Position numbers and translations under genes: made by a program. Of a DNA stretch of 16,251 bases, positions 1 through 5,673 are shown in pieces (within the stretch, counting starts at the first letter, position 1; each line of letters opens with the position of its first letter). Source of the stretch: Bordetella parapertussis (lineage in GTDB: Bacteria > Pseudomonadota > Gammaproteobacteria > Burkholderiales > Burkholderiaceae_C); contig CAMCTC010000100.1 of the NCBI GenBank assembly GCA_945878355.1, positions 1 through 16,251 on the forward strand. Direction: 5' to 3'. The notes beneath the pieces were generated by a model that saw nothing but the letters and a program-made list of their open reading frames with translations, was not told the DNA's origin and made no database searches.

Positions 1-66
1 CATCGCGTGCTGGTCTAGCGACACTGCGCTGCCAAGTTGCTGGTGCGCTGCGCTGCGCTACACAAA

Positions 67-129
67 TGTAGTGCCATACGCGCAGATTTTTTATTCCAAG
101 TTGTTGATTTAAAACGAATTTGTAGTGCC
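67..129. repeat. Pair of 9-bp direct repeats in the leader region
   Basis: TGTAGTGCC occurs at 67-75 and again at 121-129, 54 bp apart, in an AT-richer stretch (about 85-122) ahead of the nucleotidyltransferase gene. The repeat could be a regulator site for that gene or chance. Otherwise I see no gene in 1-171: all three plus-strand frames carry stops and none of the fragments is recognisable. Confidence 0.3.
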
Positions 130-171
130 TGATGACGAAGATGGGCTAGATGAACTGAAGGGGAGCTTTCC

Positions 172-951
172 ATGGTGAGGGGGCTCGATGTCTTTCGTGA
201 ACACTTCGCCGGCCACGCCGATCAGTTCGTGCTGATCGGCGGAACGGCCGCGACGCTTGCGATGGAAGAGGCGGGGCTCGAGTTTCGTGCCACGAAGGAC
301 CTCGACATCGTCCTGCACATCGAGGCGCTCAACCCGTCATTCGGCGAAGTGTTCTGGCGCTTCGTCGAGGCGGGGGCTACGAAATTCGGCAGGCCAGCGC
401 GACAGGGAGGCCCGTGTTCTATCGTTTCCAGAAGCCAGCTGACGAACGCTTTCCTGCCATGCTCGAGTTGTTCTGCAGAGCCCCCGATGGCATCAAGCTC
501 GCTGAAGACCGTCGCCTCACGCCAGTCCCGATCGACGAGGCCGCTGCAAGTCTGTCAGCCATCCTGCTTGATGACACGTATTACGAATTCATCCTTACAG
601 GTCGCAAGGAAGGTGCTGGCTTGCCGTGGGTCGGCGAGGACAGGTTGATCCCACTCAAGGCCAGCGCGTGGTTGGACCTCGGCGAGCGCCAAGCCAAGGG
701 CGAGCCTGTGGATAGCAAGAACGTCTGCCAGCAAGCACGCCAACGACGTGTTGCGTCTGTCTCAGTTGCTCACGCCGGACGTTCGCATCGAGGTCGCCCC
801 AAGGATTGCGCAGGATCTGAAACGCTTTCTCGAGGGGATCGAATCGGATCGCACGATCGATCCGAAGTCCTTGGGCATCAACAGCAGCGTCGCCGAGCTG
901 GTCGAACGCATTGCCAGGGCCTACGGATTGAGTCGACGGCGCGCGACGTGA
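172..951 (+). pseudogene. Nucleotidyltransferase, AbiEii toxin-like family, with two compensating frameshifts
   Basis: The start is ATG 172, 6-7 nt after the purine-rich AAGGGGAG (158-165). Residues 20-50 carry the nucleotidyltransferase signature: a glycine pair in LIGGTAATLA followed by TKDLDIVL with its D-x-D. The frame then breaks in the five-G run at 372-376. The family sequence continues one frame back (GYEIRQ, then FYRFQKPADERFPAMLELF, up to LDLGERQAKGEPVDSKN). It breaks again near 726-732 and returns to the first frame as KHANDVLRLSQLL, ending at TGA 951. The pattern fits one base lost in the G run and one base gained near 730. The joined product would be about 260 aa, which matches my memory of these proteins. 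Such proteins resemble the AbiE/type IV toxin-antitoxin toxins, which transfer nucleotides to RNA targets. No partner antitoxin gene is visible upstream in this window. As written, the gene gives only a 158-aa truncated product. A sequencing error in the G run cannot be excluded, but two independent errors are less likely. Confidence 0.75.
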
Positions 952-994
952 TCACGATGAAGTGATCCTGTGCTGCGCCGCGGGTACGCCGTCG

Positions 995-1061
995 TGACGG
1001 TAAAAATTTTGGCAAAAAAATCTTTTTAAAACAACAGCTTGAGGTGTTTGATGCCGGGACC
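995..1061 (+). repeat. Possible third, decayed copy of the attachment-like repeat
   Basis: TGACGGTAAAA at 995-1005 is followed, after an A/T-rich stretch, by ACAACAGCTTGAGGTGTTTG (1031-1050) and ATGCCGGGAC. The last part resembles the core-proximal part of the 2866-3086 copy (TCAACAGCTTGGAATGCTTG then TTGATGATGG). Order and approximate spacing match the two clear copies, but the GMP-synthase-like core is absent. This could be an older, eroded element end; the similarity is short and could be partly chance. Confidence 0.35.
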
Positions 1062-1087
1062 ATTTCGGCTTTTTCCGGACCCGGCAT
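1051..1087. other. Long stem-loop
   Basis: ATGCCGGGACC (1051-1061) pairs with GGACCCGGCAT (1077-1087) with one mismatch and a 15-nt loop. The stem is strong, but no T-run follows on the plus strand, so I do not call it a terminator. It lies directly after the eroded repeat and just before the first clear attachment-like repeat. Confidence 0.5.
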
Positions 1088-1098
1088 GGACGCTCAGT

Positions 1099-1325
1099 GA
1101 CGGTGCCCGCAATCGGCGTGCAATCCGATAGACCTCGATAGACCGTGAAAGGTGGGGCGCGAAGACTTGCCGATGGCCATCGATAGATGCCGATAGATCC
1201 TGCGAACGATTTTTGAGGCTCGGATCAGGTTGACGGTAAAACTGACGGTAAAAAGCTTCGAAGCGGTGGTCAGGCCTTTACAAATCAATAGCTTAGACGG
1301 CTCGTTGATGATCGAGTGGGAGTGA
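1099..1325 (+). repeat. Attachment-site-like repeat, copy 1, ending in a guaA-like 3' core
   Basis: This is a diverged direct copy of 2866-3086, roughly 70% identical by eye. In order it holds CGATAGAC units near 1125 and 1135, two 10-bp units TCGATAGATG and CCGATAGATC (1180-1199), two TGACGGTAAAA motifs at 1231 and 1243 (12 bp apart), and the core GATGATCGAGTGGGAGTGA (1307-1325). The core reads Ile-Glu-Trp-Glu-stop, the conserved C-terminus of GMP synthase. Similarity to copy 2 stops right after this core. The layout (short direct arm motifs, then a core copying a gene's 3' end) is that of the right end of an integrated element using a tyrosine recombinase. Identity as an att site is inference. 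Confidence 0.6.
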
Positions 1326-1332
1326 AGGGTGA

Positions 1333-1352
1333 TATTTGCTGCACAGCAAATA
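1333..1352. repeat. Perfect 9-bp-arm inverted repeat
   Basis: TATTTGCTG and CAGCAAATA flank a 2-bp centre, 8 bp after the first guaA-like core. The inner TTTGCTGCACAG recurs at 1688-1699, just after the higB breakpoint. It may be a recombinase or regulator site. It is not followed by a T-run. Confidence 0.45.
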
Positions 1353-1489
1353 ACTCGGTTTTCCTGAACTTGGTGGCCAGCTGGTATGCCGGGACACGCC
1401 GTAGCGGGTTGGCGCATTGCGGCGAGTCTGTGCGAGGAGCCGTGTAACTGCGATTGACTGAACTCCCGAAATGGGAGAAACCGGTTCGA

Positions 1490-1954
1490 ATGAGAGTGGT
1501 CGCCAAGAGCAGTCTGAAGAAGTTTTGGGACCGACCGGGCTGCGGTGATGCGCGCGGCCCGCTGCACAGCTGGTACGACGGGGCCATCAAGGCGACTTGG
1601 GCGTCACAGCAGGACGTCAAGGACCAGTACGCAAACGCCAGCATCTGCGGCAGCAACCGCGTGGTGTTCACAGCCAGCGCGGCTTTCTTTGCTGCACAGA
1701 TTGCGGTCCGGACCGAATTGGATCGGGCTTTGCGAAGTGCGAGCGCCGTCAGCGTGCGTTGGCGGCGTCTGGCCGCTCGCTGGGTTCTGCACCACCGGCT
1801 GTCTTGGGTGAGTCCGCGCTCCAGAATGAACGCCAGCCGCCTGCCTATGACCGTCAGGATCCTCGGCGCTGCTGTGCGCCCAGAACGCTTGAGTATGGGC
1901 TTTAGGCGCTTCCGGGCCACCGGAGGCGCTCTATCAGCATGCTTTGATCCATGA
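1490..1954 (+). pseudogene. higB: HigB-family mRNA interferase toxin, C-terminus lost
   Basis: From ATG 1490, the first 60 residues match the HigB toxin family that cuts mRNA in the ribosome: MRVVAKSSLKKFW at the N-terminus, then SWYDGAIKATW, then DVKDQYANASI and NRVVF. At about 1670, where the family continues with a conserved beta-strand region (NI-x-G-N-x-Y-R-L-V), the sequence changes to an unrelated arginine-rich stretch that stays open to TGA 1954. HigB proteins are usually about 95-105 aa, so roughly the last 35-40 residues, including catalytic residues, are missing. The HigA antitoxin gene that normally follows is also missing. I see no recognisable gene in the foreign tail (1670-1941). 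A cysteine-containing frame (CTDCGPDR) spans part of it but I do not recognise it. The remnant sits right after the first attachment-like core, in keeping with a deletion joint inside a decayed element. Confidence 0.7.
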
Positions 1955-1977
1955 TTTGCCATATACTTTGATACATG
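1942..1977 (+). promoter_or_regulatory. Probable vapBC operator/promoter with direct repeat
   Basis: CTTTGATCCATG (1942-1953) and CTTTGATACATG (1966-1977) match at 11 of 12 positions and are 24 bp apart. The second one contains the vapB start codon. CCATG/CATGG within them also form an inverted pair. VapBC complexes commonly repress their own promoter, so this is a good operator candidate. TATACT at 1962-1967 is -10-like, but lies only 8 nt before the ATG, which would make the transcript nearly leaderless; no clear -35 or ribosome binding site is visible. Confidence 0.5.
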
Positions 1978-2232
1978 GCAACGCACAAAAACCCCACCCC
2001 TCGACCTACCGCTCGTGTCGGCTGGAACAACCGCTCGCAGACGGTCACGATGCCGCTCGAATTCCGGTTTCCCGAGTCTGTTCGCGAGGTATTCATTCGT
2101 CGTGAGGGGGAAAGCGTCGTGCTGACGCCGCGTCCGACTGACTGGTCCAGCTTCTTCGCTTCCGGCCTGACGGTCTCGGCCGACTTCATGGCTGACGCTG
2201 AACGCCTGCCGGTCCAGGGGCGCTCGTTTTGA
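1975..2232 (+). CDS. vapB: VapB-type antitoxin (AbrB/SpoVT fold)
   Basis: This 85-residue protein has a swapped-hairpin AbrB-like core: NNRSQTVTMPLEFRFPESV followed by EVFIRREGESVVLTPRP (about residues 18-54). The C-terminal tail, starting at WSSFFASG, would wrap the toxin. It should neutralise the PIN toxin encoded next and repress the pair's promoter. The gene overlaps vapC by 4 nt (TTGA), the usual antitoxin-first layout. No ribosome binding site precedes ATG 1975, so translation may be leaderless. The N-terminal 17 residues (proline/threonine-rich) lie ahead of the conserved core; an internal start is possible but no better one is visible. VapBC pairs often stabilise islands and plasmids, which fits the surrounding element debris. 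Confidence 0.85.
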   Translation: MATHKNPTPRPTARVGWNNRSQTVTMPLEFRFPESVREVFIRREGESVVLTPRPTDWSSFFASGLTVSADFMADAERLPVQGRSF

Positions 2233-2654
2233 CGGCGCCTCTGTTCATGCTGGACACCGACACCTGCATCTTCCTCATGCGCGGCGAGTCGCCCATGCTG
2301 GCAGTCAAAGTGCAGTCGGTTCCGCTGCAGCAGCAGGTGATGTCAGCCGTGACGTTCGCCGAGCTGACCTATGGCGTGAAAGCCTCGGCCACAGCCAAGC
2401 GCAAGCACAACCAAGCCGTGCTGGACGGCCTCGCGCTGCACCTGGCGGTCTTGGATTGGCCGCAAGAGGCGGCCCAGCACTACGCCGAAATCCGGGTAGA
2501 CCTCAAGCGCAGGGGGGCTCAGATCGGCGCCGCTGACCTGATGATTGCGGCGCACGCGCGGGCCATGGGGGCGATTGTTGTTACCAACAATGTGAAGGAC
2601 TTTGGGCGCGTGAAGGGCCTGCAAGTCGAGAACTGGACCCCAAGTAGGGGTTGA
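2229..2654 (+). CDS. vapC: VapC-type PIN-domain ribonuclease toxin
   Basis: This 141-residue protein is normal for a VapC. The four acidic positions of a PIN active site are present: D9 in FMLDTDTC, E45 in TFAELTYG, D103 in GAADLMIAAHA and D124 in TNNVKDFGRV. VapC enzymes are Mg-dependent RNases, many of them cutting initiator tRNA or rRNA; the target here is unknown. I chose the TTG start at 2229 because it overlaps the vapB stop by 4 nt; ATG 2247 (MLDTDTC) is an alternative that would drop six residues and leave the active site intact. The gene looks complete and is probably functional. After it, 2655-2865 holds no gene that I can see, only an AT-rich patch with the palindrome GACTTAAGTC at 2787-2796. 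Confidence 0.9.
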   Translation: MTAPLFMLDTDTCIFLMRGESPMLAVKVQSVPLQQQVMSAVTFAELTYGVKASATAKRKHNQAVLDGLALHLAVLDWPQEAAQHYAEIRVDLKRRGAQIGAADLMIAAHARAMGAIVVTNNVKDFGRVKGLQVENWTPSRG

Positions 2655-2865
2655 ACTACGAAACTGATCATGTGGCTCACCGGGAGGTATGCGTATGGCT
2701 CAATTCCGCGTCGGAGCCAACATCTTGAGGACGCCGTGTGCGTGGTTGATGGCAAAAATAATGCGAAATAATCCATCTATGACAAGGACTTAAGTCATTT
2801 GATGGCGCCACATTTCGCAGCCAATTTCATACGACCGGCAGCGCTTGAAACCGCTCCTGATGGTC

Positions 2866-3086
2866 ACTGCGCAAGTCGATACACGTCGATAGACCGCGAA
2901 AGCGGAGGCGCAAAGGCTCGCCGACAGCCGTCGATAGATTCCGATAGATGCTGATAGATCCTGAGAGCGAGTTTTGAGGCGCAAATCAGATTGACGGTAA
3001 AAGTGACGGTAAAAAGTGCGGAGGCGGTGGCCGATCCCTTGTAAGTCAACAGCTTGGAATGCTTGTTGATGATGGAGTGGGAGTAA
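2866..3086 (+). repeat. Attachment-site-like repeat, copy 2, ending in a guaA-like 3' core
   Basis: This is the second copy of the 1099-1325 repeat. It has TCGATA units at 2876 and 2886, three tandem 10-bp units (TCGATAGATT, CCGATAGATG, CTGATAGATC, 2931-2960), paired TGACGGTAAAA motifs at 2992 and 3004, and the core GATGATGGAGTGGGAGTAA (3068-3086), one base off the Ile-Glu-Trp-Glu codons. It has exactly one more 10-bp unit than copy 1. Such a change would break any reading frame, so the repeat is non-coding and probably a set of helically phased protein sites. Similarity ends at the core. It is most likely the right end of an element that carried vapBC, with the core also serving as the left edge of whatever follows. 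Confidence 0.6.
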
Positions 3087-3120
3087 CTTTCGAGATCTAT
3101 CGCTTGGATGCTCTTCAATC

Positions 3121-3264
3121 TGACGGTAAAAATGTCGCGCCGAGTTCCCGCGAGAAATTTACCGTCGAGGCGATTCCCACGTTGACGGTAAATTCCGGCC
3201 GCAAGATCCGGCATCCATGCGGCTTGTCGGGAGATCGACTGGTCGAGTTGCGCTGACGGTAAAT
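3121..3264. repeat. Cluster of four TGACGGTAAA-type motifs right of the second core
   Basis: TGACGGTAAAA at 3121-3131, an inverted TTTACCGTCGA at 3158-3168, TGACGGTAAAT at 3183-3193 and TGACGGTAAAT at 3254-3264. They are the same motif as the pairs left of the core, so the core at 3068-3086 has arm-like sites on both sides, as at an attP or at the joint of two tandem elements. The motifs are directly visible; their role as recombinase arm sites is inference. Confidence 0.55.
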
Positions 3265-3788
3265 TCTTGCGCTCCCAGGCGATACGCCGCGCCGGCCGGC
3301 CGCGCTTCCTGATTCGCTGTGCTTGGCAATAACAGGGCAGGGGATCAGACAACTTGCCGCTGGTTGATCTATGAAAGTACATCAGCAACGGCGACCTCTC
3401 CGAGCTTCGATCCACTCGTGGCGGCCGTTCAGTCCAGACTCGCACGGAGCCCACGGCCACTGGGCATTGAATGCCCGCAATGCGTTGGACAGCGGCCGCA
3501 CGGGCGAGCGAGGTGGCGGGCAGCACCCGACCACAAGCCGACGCTCGGTTTGTTGTCAGATAGCCGACCGTCGTTCCATCAAGCTGAGGTCTGCGGTCTG
3601 TCTGCAGGCCATGCATGCTGCGCTGTCGTGCGGTTGGCAGTCGCCATGCAGGTCATGCTGATGGCCGCTCGCCCGCACCTCACTGTGAACCGAACGGCAT
3701 AGGCATTTGCGGCGGGCGCGCACGGGCGCCAACCCCTGTTGTCGATCCAGCAGGCCGATGCGGAGGGAACGCAAGCACGCGGCGGCAG
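3265..3788. other. Gene-free stretch before the phosphonate operon
   Basis: Open frames occur on both strands here but none has a recognisable product, a convincing start or support from a neighbour. It is probably decayed or regulatory DNA. Visible items are the palindrome GCCGGCCGGC (3291-3300) and the perfect inverted repeat GGGCATT-G-AATGCCC (3462-3476). No promoter other than the operon leader (3789 onward) could be assigned. Confidence 0.5.
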
Positions 3789-3817
3789 GTTTCATCGAAA
3801 CGTCACACCCCTGTCAC
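3789..3817 (+). promoter_or_regulatory. Pho-box-like array (three heptamers, 11-bp period)
   Basis: GTTTCAT (3789-3795), ACGTCAC (3800-3806) and CTGTCAC (3811-3817) are each separated by exactly 4 bp. The PhoB site consensus is two CTGTCAT-like heptamers with a 4-bp spacer, and the third heptamer here is a near-perfect match. The array lies about 50 bp before phnF. This supports phosphate-starvation control of the operon. A -10 element could not be fixed with confidence (GACTCT near 3830 or TAGATA near 3841). Confidence 0.6.
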
Positions 3818-3838
3818 GAAGCCTGCCGAGACTCTGCC

Positions 3839-3861
3839 TCTAGATATCTAGACATCTGGAG
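3839..3861 (+). promoter_or_regulatory. Candidate PhnF operator and phnF ribosome binding site
   Basis: TCTAGATATCTAGA (3839-3852) is a perfect 14-bp palindrome. Its right half begins a second, imperfect unit TCTAGACATCTGGA (3847-3860), so three half-sites lie 8 bp apart. GntR/UTRA repressors bind short palindromes in their own leader, and this one sits directly upstream of phnF. GGAG (3858-3861), 5 nt before the GTG start, is the ribosome binding site and overlaps the second unit, so bound PhnF would block the leader. Confidence 0.6.
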
Positions 3862-3866
3862 ACGAA

Positions 3867-4583
3867 GTGATTCAACGTGGCACCGGCGAGACCGTCTACC
3901 GACAAGTCCAGCGACAGCTCGAAGCCGAGATCCGATCGTTGCACCGCCCCGGTGATGCGCTGCCGCCGGAGGCCGCGCTTGCAGAACGCTTCGGCGTCAA
4001 CCGACACACCCTGCGCCGGGCCCTGGAAGGGCTGATCGCCGAGGGCTGGGTCGAGCGCCGGCATGGGATGGGCAGCTTCGTGCTGCACAAGCCGCTCGAC
4101 TACGACATCGGCCAACGCACCCGATTTACCGAGACACTGGAAGCCCAGGGCCGGACCACGGAGAGCACGGTGCTGCGCAAGTTGTGCATCCCGGCCCAGG
4201 GCGGTGTGGCCCAGCGCCTGCAACTCGACGAGGGCGAGCCGGTGGCCTGGATCGAGACCCTCCGCAGCGTCGACGGCGCCCCGTTCTGCGTCATCTCGCA
4301 TTACCTGCCCCTGGCGCTGCTGCCGGGCGTGCTCGACGACTACACCGGCGGGTCACTGCACGAGTTCATCGAAACGCAGCATGGCTGGCGCCTGAAGCGC
4401 ACCGAGAGCCTGGTCTCGGGCGCGCTCCCTCAAGGCGACGACGCCAGCCTGTTGGCGATGCCGGCCCATTTGCCTGTGCTTCGCGTCAAGAGCGTCAACG
4501 CGCGCGACCGGGATGGAGCCCCGGTCGAGTACGCCCTGACTCGGTTTCGCGCAGACCGCATGCAACTACGTTTCACCCCTTGA
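3867..4583 (+). CDS. phnF: PhnF, GntR/UTRA-family transcriptional regulator of phosphonate genes
   Basis: This 238-residue protein has the usual HutC-subfamily length. Residues about 9-72 are a winged helix-turn-helix: VYRQVQRQLEAEI, then LPPEAALAERFGVNRHTLRRA as the recognition region, then the wing RRHGMGSFV. Residues about 90-235 are a UTRA ligand-binding domain. The start is GTG 3867 with GGAG 5 nt upstream. It heads the operon and is separated by 60 bp from phnD. PhnF proteins typically repress phn genes and lift on a phosphonate-related signal; the palindrome in the leader is the likely site. The ligand cannot be inferred here. Assignment rests on the fold plus gene context. Confidence 0.92.
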   Translation: MIQRGTGETVYRQVQRQLEAEIRSLHRPGDALPPEAALAERFGVNRHTLRRALEGLIAEGWVERRHGMGSFVLHKPLDYDIGQRTRFTETLEAQGRTTESTVLRKLCIPAQGGVAQRLQLDEGEPVAWIETLRSVDGAPFCVISHYLPLALLPGVLDDYTGGSLHEFIETQHGWRLKRTESLVSGALPQGDDASLLAMPAHLPVLRVKSVNARDRDGAPVEYALTRFRADRMQLRFTP

Positions 4584-4592
4584 TCCGCCTTT

Positions 4593-4607
4593 GAACCTCG
4601 CAGGTTC
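4593..4607 (+). other. Short intercistronic stem-loop between phnF and phnD
   Basis: GAACCT and AGGTTC pair perfectly around a CGC loop, 9 nt after the phnF stop. No T-run follows, so it is more likely an mRNA-processing or stability element than a terminator. It could help set phnD level apart from phnF. Confidence 0.4.
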
Positions 4608-4643
4608 CCGACTGATTCCATTCACCTTCCAGGAGCGTCATCC

Positions 4644-5591
4644 ATGTATCGCAAAGCCTTCCTCAAGACAGCACTCGGCGTCGCCGTTGGGCTGGCCAAC
4701 GTCCTATCCAGTGCCAGCGCGTTCGCCCAGTCGCAGTACGACGGCAGTGCCGCCAAGCCCCTGCGCGTGATCCTGGTTCCCGCCGACGGCGGCACGGAAG
4801 ATGGGACTAAGAAGGACTTCCAGCCCATCTTTGGCGCCATCACCCGGGCGACGGGCCTGAACTTCGACATCAAGGTCGGGCAGAGCTACTCGGCGGTGGT
4901 CGAGGCGATGTGCAACGGGGCCGCCGACATCGCCTGGTACGGCCCGGCCAGCTACCTGCAGGCCAAGGCCCGCGGCTGTGCCGAACTGCTGGCGCTGGCC
5001 GTGCGTCAAGGCGAGTCGGTGTATTACTCGGGCATCTTTGCCCGCGTCGATAGCGGCATCAGCAGCATCGCCGACCTCAAGGGCAAGCGCATCGCGCTGG
5101 GTGACGTGAACTCCACGTCAAGCTTCGCCATTCCCGTGGCGATGATGATGGCCGGCGGGGTTGACCCCGTGCGTCAGGCCGGCGCGCTGAACATGACCGG
5201 CAGCCACGCCAACGTGTTGAAGGCGCTGGCCGAAGGCCTGGTCGATGCAGGCGGTGCCTCGTTCGACTCGTTCGAGAAGGCGGTCAATGCCAAGGCACTG
5301 GACCCGAGCAAGGTCAAGGTCATCGCCAAGAGCGCGCCGATCCCATATCCGCCACTTGCCATTCACCCTAAGGTGAACGATGGCGTCAAGGCCAAGCTGC
5401 GCGATGCGTTCAACAACATCGACAAGCTTCCCGGCATCGGCAAGGAGCAGATCCGTGGCTACGGCGGCGGCAAGGTCGACGGCTACACCGCCAAGCTCAG
5501 CGAGGTCGACATGGCCGCGGCCGGGAAGATGTTCGAGCTGGTCACCGACGCGGTGAAGACCGACATCATGAAGAAGGCCAGCGCTCGCTGA
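4644..5591 (+). CDS. phnD: PhnD, phosphonate ABC transporter substrate-binding protein
   Basis: This 315-residue periplasmic protein begins with a Sec signal peptide: MYRKAFLKTA followed by a hydrophobic core, with likely cleavage after SASAFA (residue 28). The mature part is a two-lobed phosphonate binding protein. LRVILVPADGG (residues 40-50) is the first strand, DIAWYGPASY (95-104) lies at the cleft, and GDVNSTSSFAIP (153-164) carries the Ser-Thr-Ser loop that in PhnD contacts the phosphonate oxygens. The ribosome binding site AGGAG (4631-4635) is 8 nt before ATG. It delivers substrate to the PhnE-PhnC transporter encoded next. Which phosphonate it prefers cannot be read from sequence. Confidence 0.95.
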   Translation: MYRKAFLKTALGVAVGLANVLSSASAFAQSQYDGSAAKPLRVILVPADGGTEDGTKKDFQPIFGAITRATGLNFDIKVGQSYSAVVEAMCNGAADIAWYGPASYLQAKARGCAELLALAVRQGESVYYSGIFARVDSGISSIADLKGKRIALGDVNSTSSFAIPVAMMMAGGVDPVRQAGALNMTGSHANVLKALAEGLVDAGGASFDSFEKAVNAKALDPSKVKVIAKSAPIPYPPLAIHPKVNDGVKAKLRDAFNNIDKLPGIGKEQIRGYGGGKVDGYTAKLSEVDMAAAGKMFELVTDAVKTDIMKKASAR

Positions 5592-5630
5592 GCCGAGCCC
5601 CGACCACGACAACACCACCGAGTCATCTGC

Positions 5631-5645
5631 GCGGGTCAGCCCCGC
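5631..5645 (+). other. Short stem-loop between phnD and phnC
   Basis: GCGGG (5631-5635) pairs with CCCGC (5641-5645) around TCAGC. The phnD-phnC gap is 82 bp, one of the two widest gaps in the operon. Hairpins after a binding-protein gene often raise its mRNA level relative to the other transporter genes; that role is inference here. Confidence 0.35.
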
Positions 5646-5673
5646 CGGGTGCCCCTCATACGCGGAGCGTCTG

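Noticed and set aside
1051..1087. Rho-independent terminator
   Set aside because: The stem is strong, but no T-run follows on the plus strand and the loop is 15 nt.
1285..1986. Minus-strand open frame of 233 codons
   Set aside because: It is antisense to the higB remnant and enters the vapB start region; arginine-rich low-information product, typical of a high-GC shadow.
995..3264. TGACGGTAAA repeats as a CRISPR array
   Set aside because: The repeats are about 11 bp, unevenly spaced, partly inverted and sit next to cores; no 23-40-bp repeat with regular spacers and no cas genes.
2864..3616. Minus-strand open frame of 250 codons
   Set aside because: It runs through the attachment-like repeat and motif cluster, matches no family I know, and the 10-bp unit difference between repeat copies breaks the shared frame.
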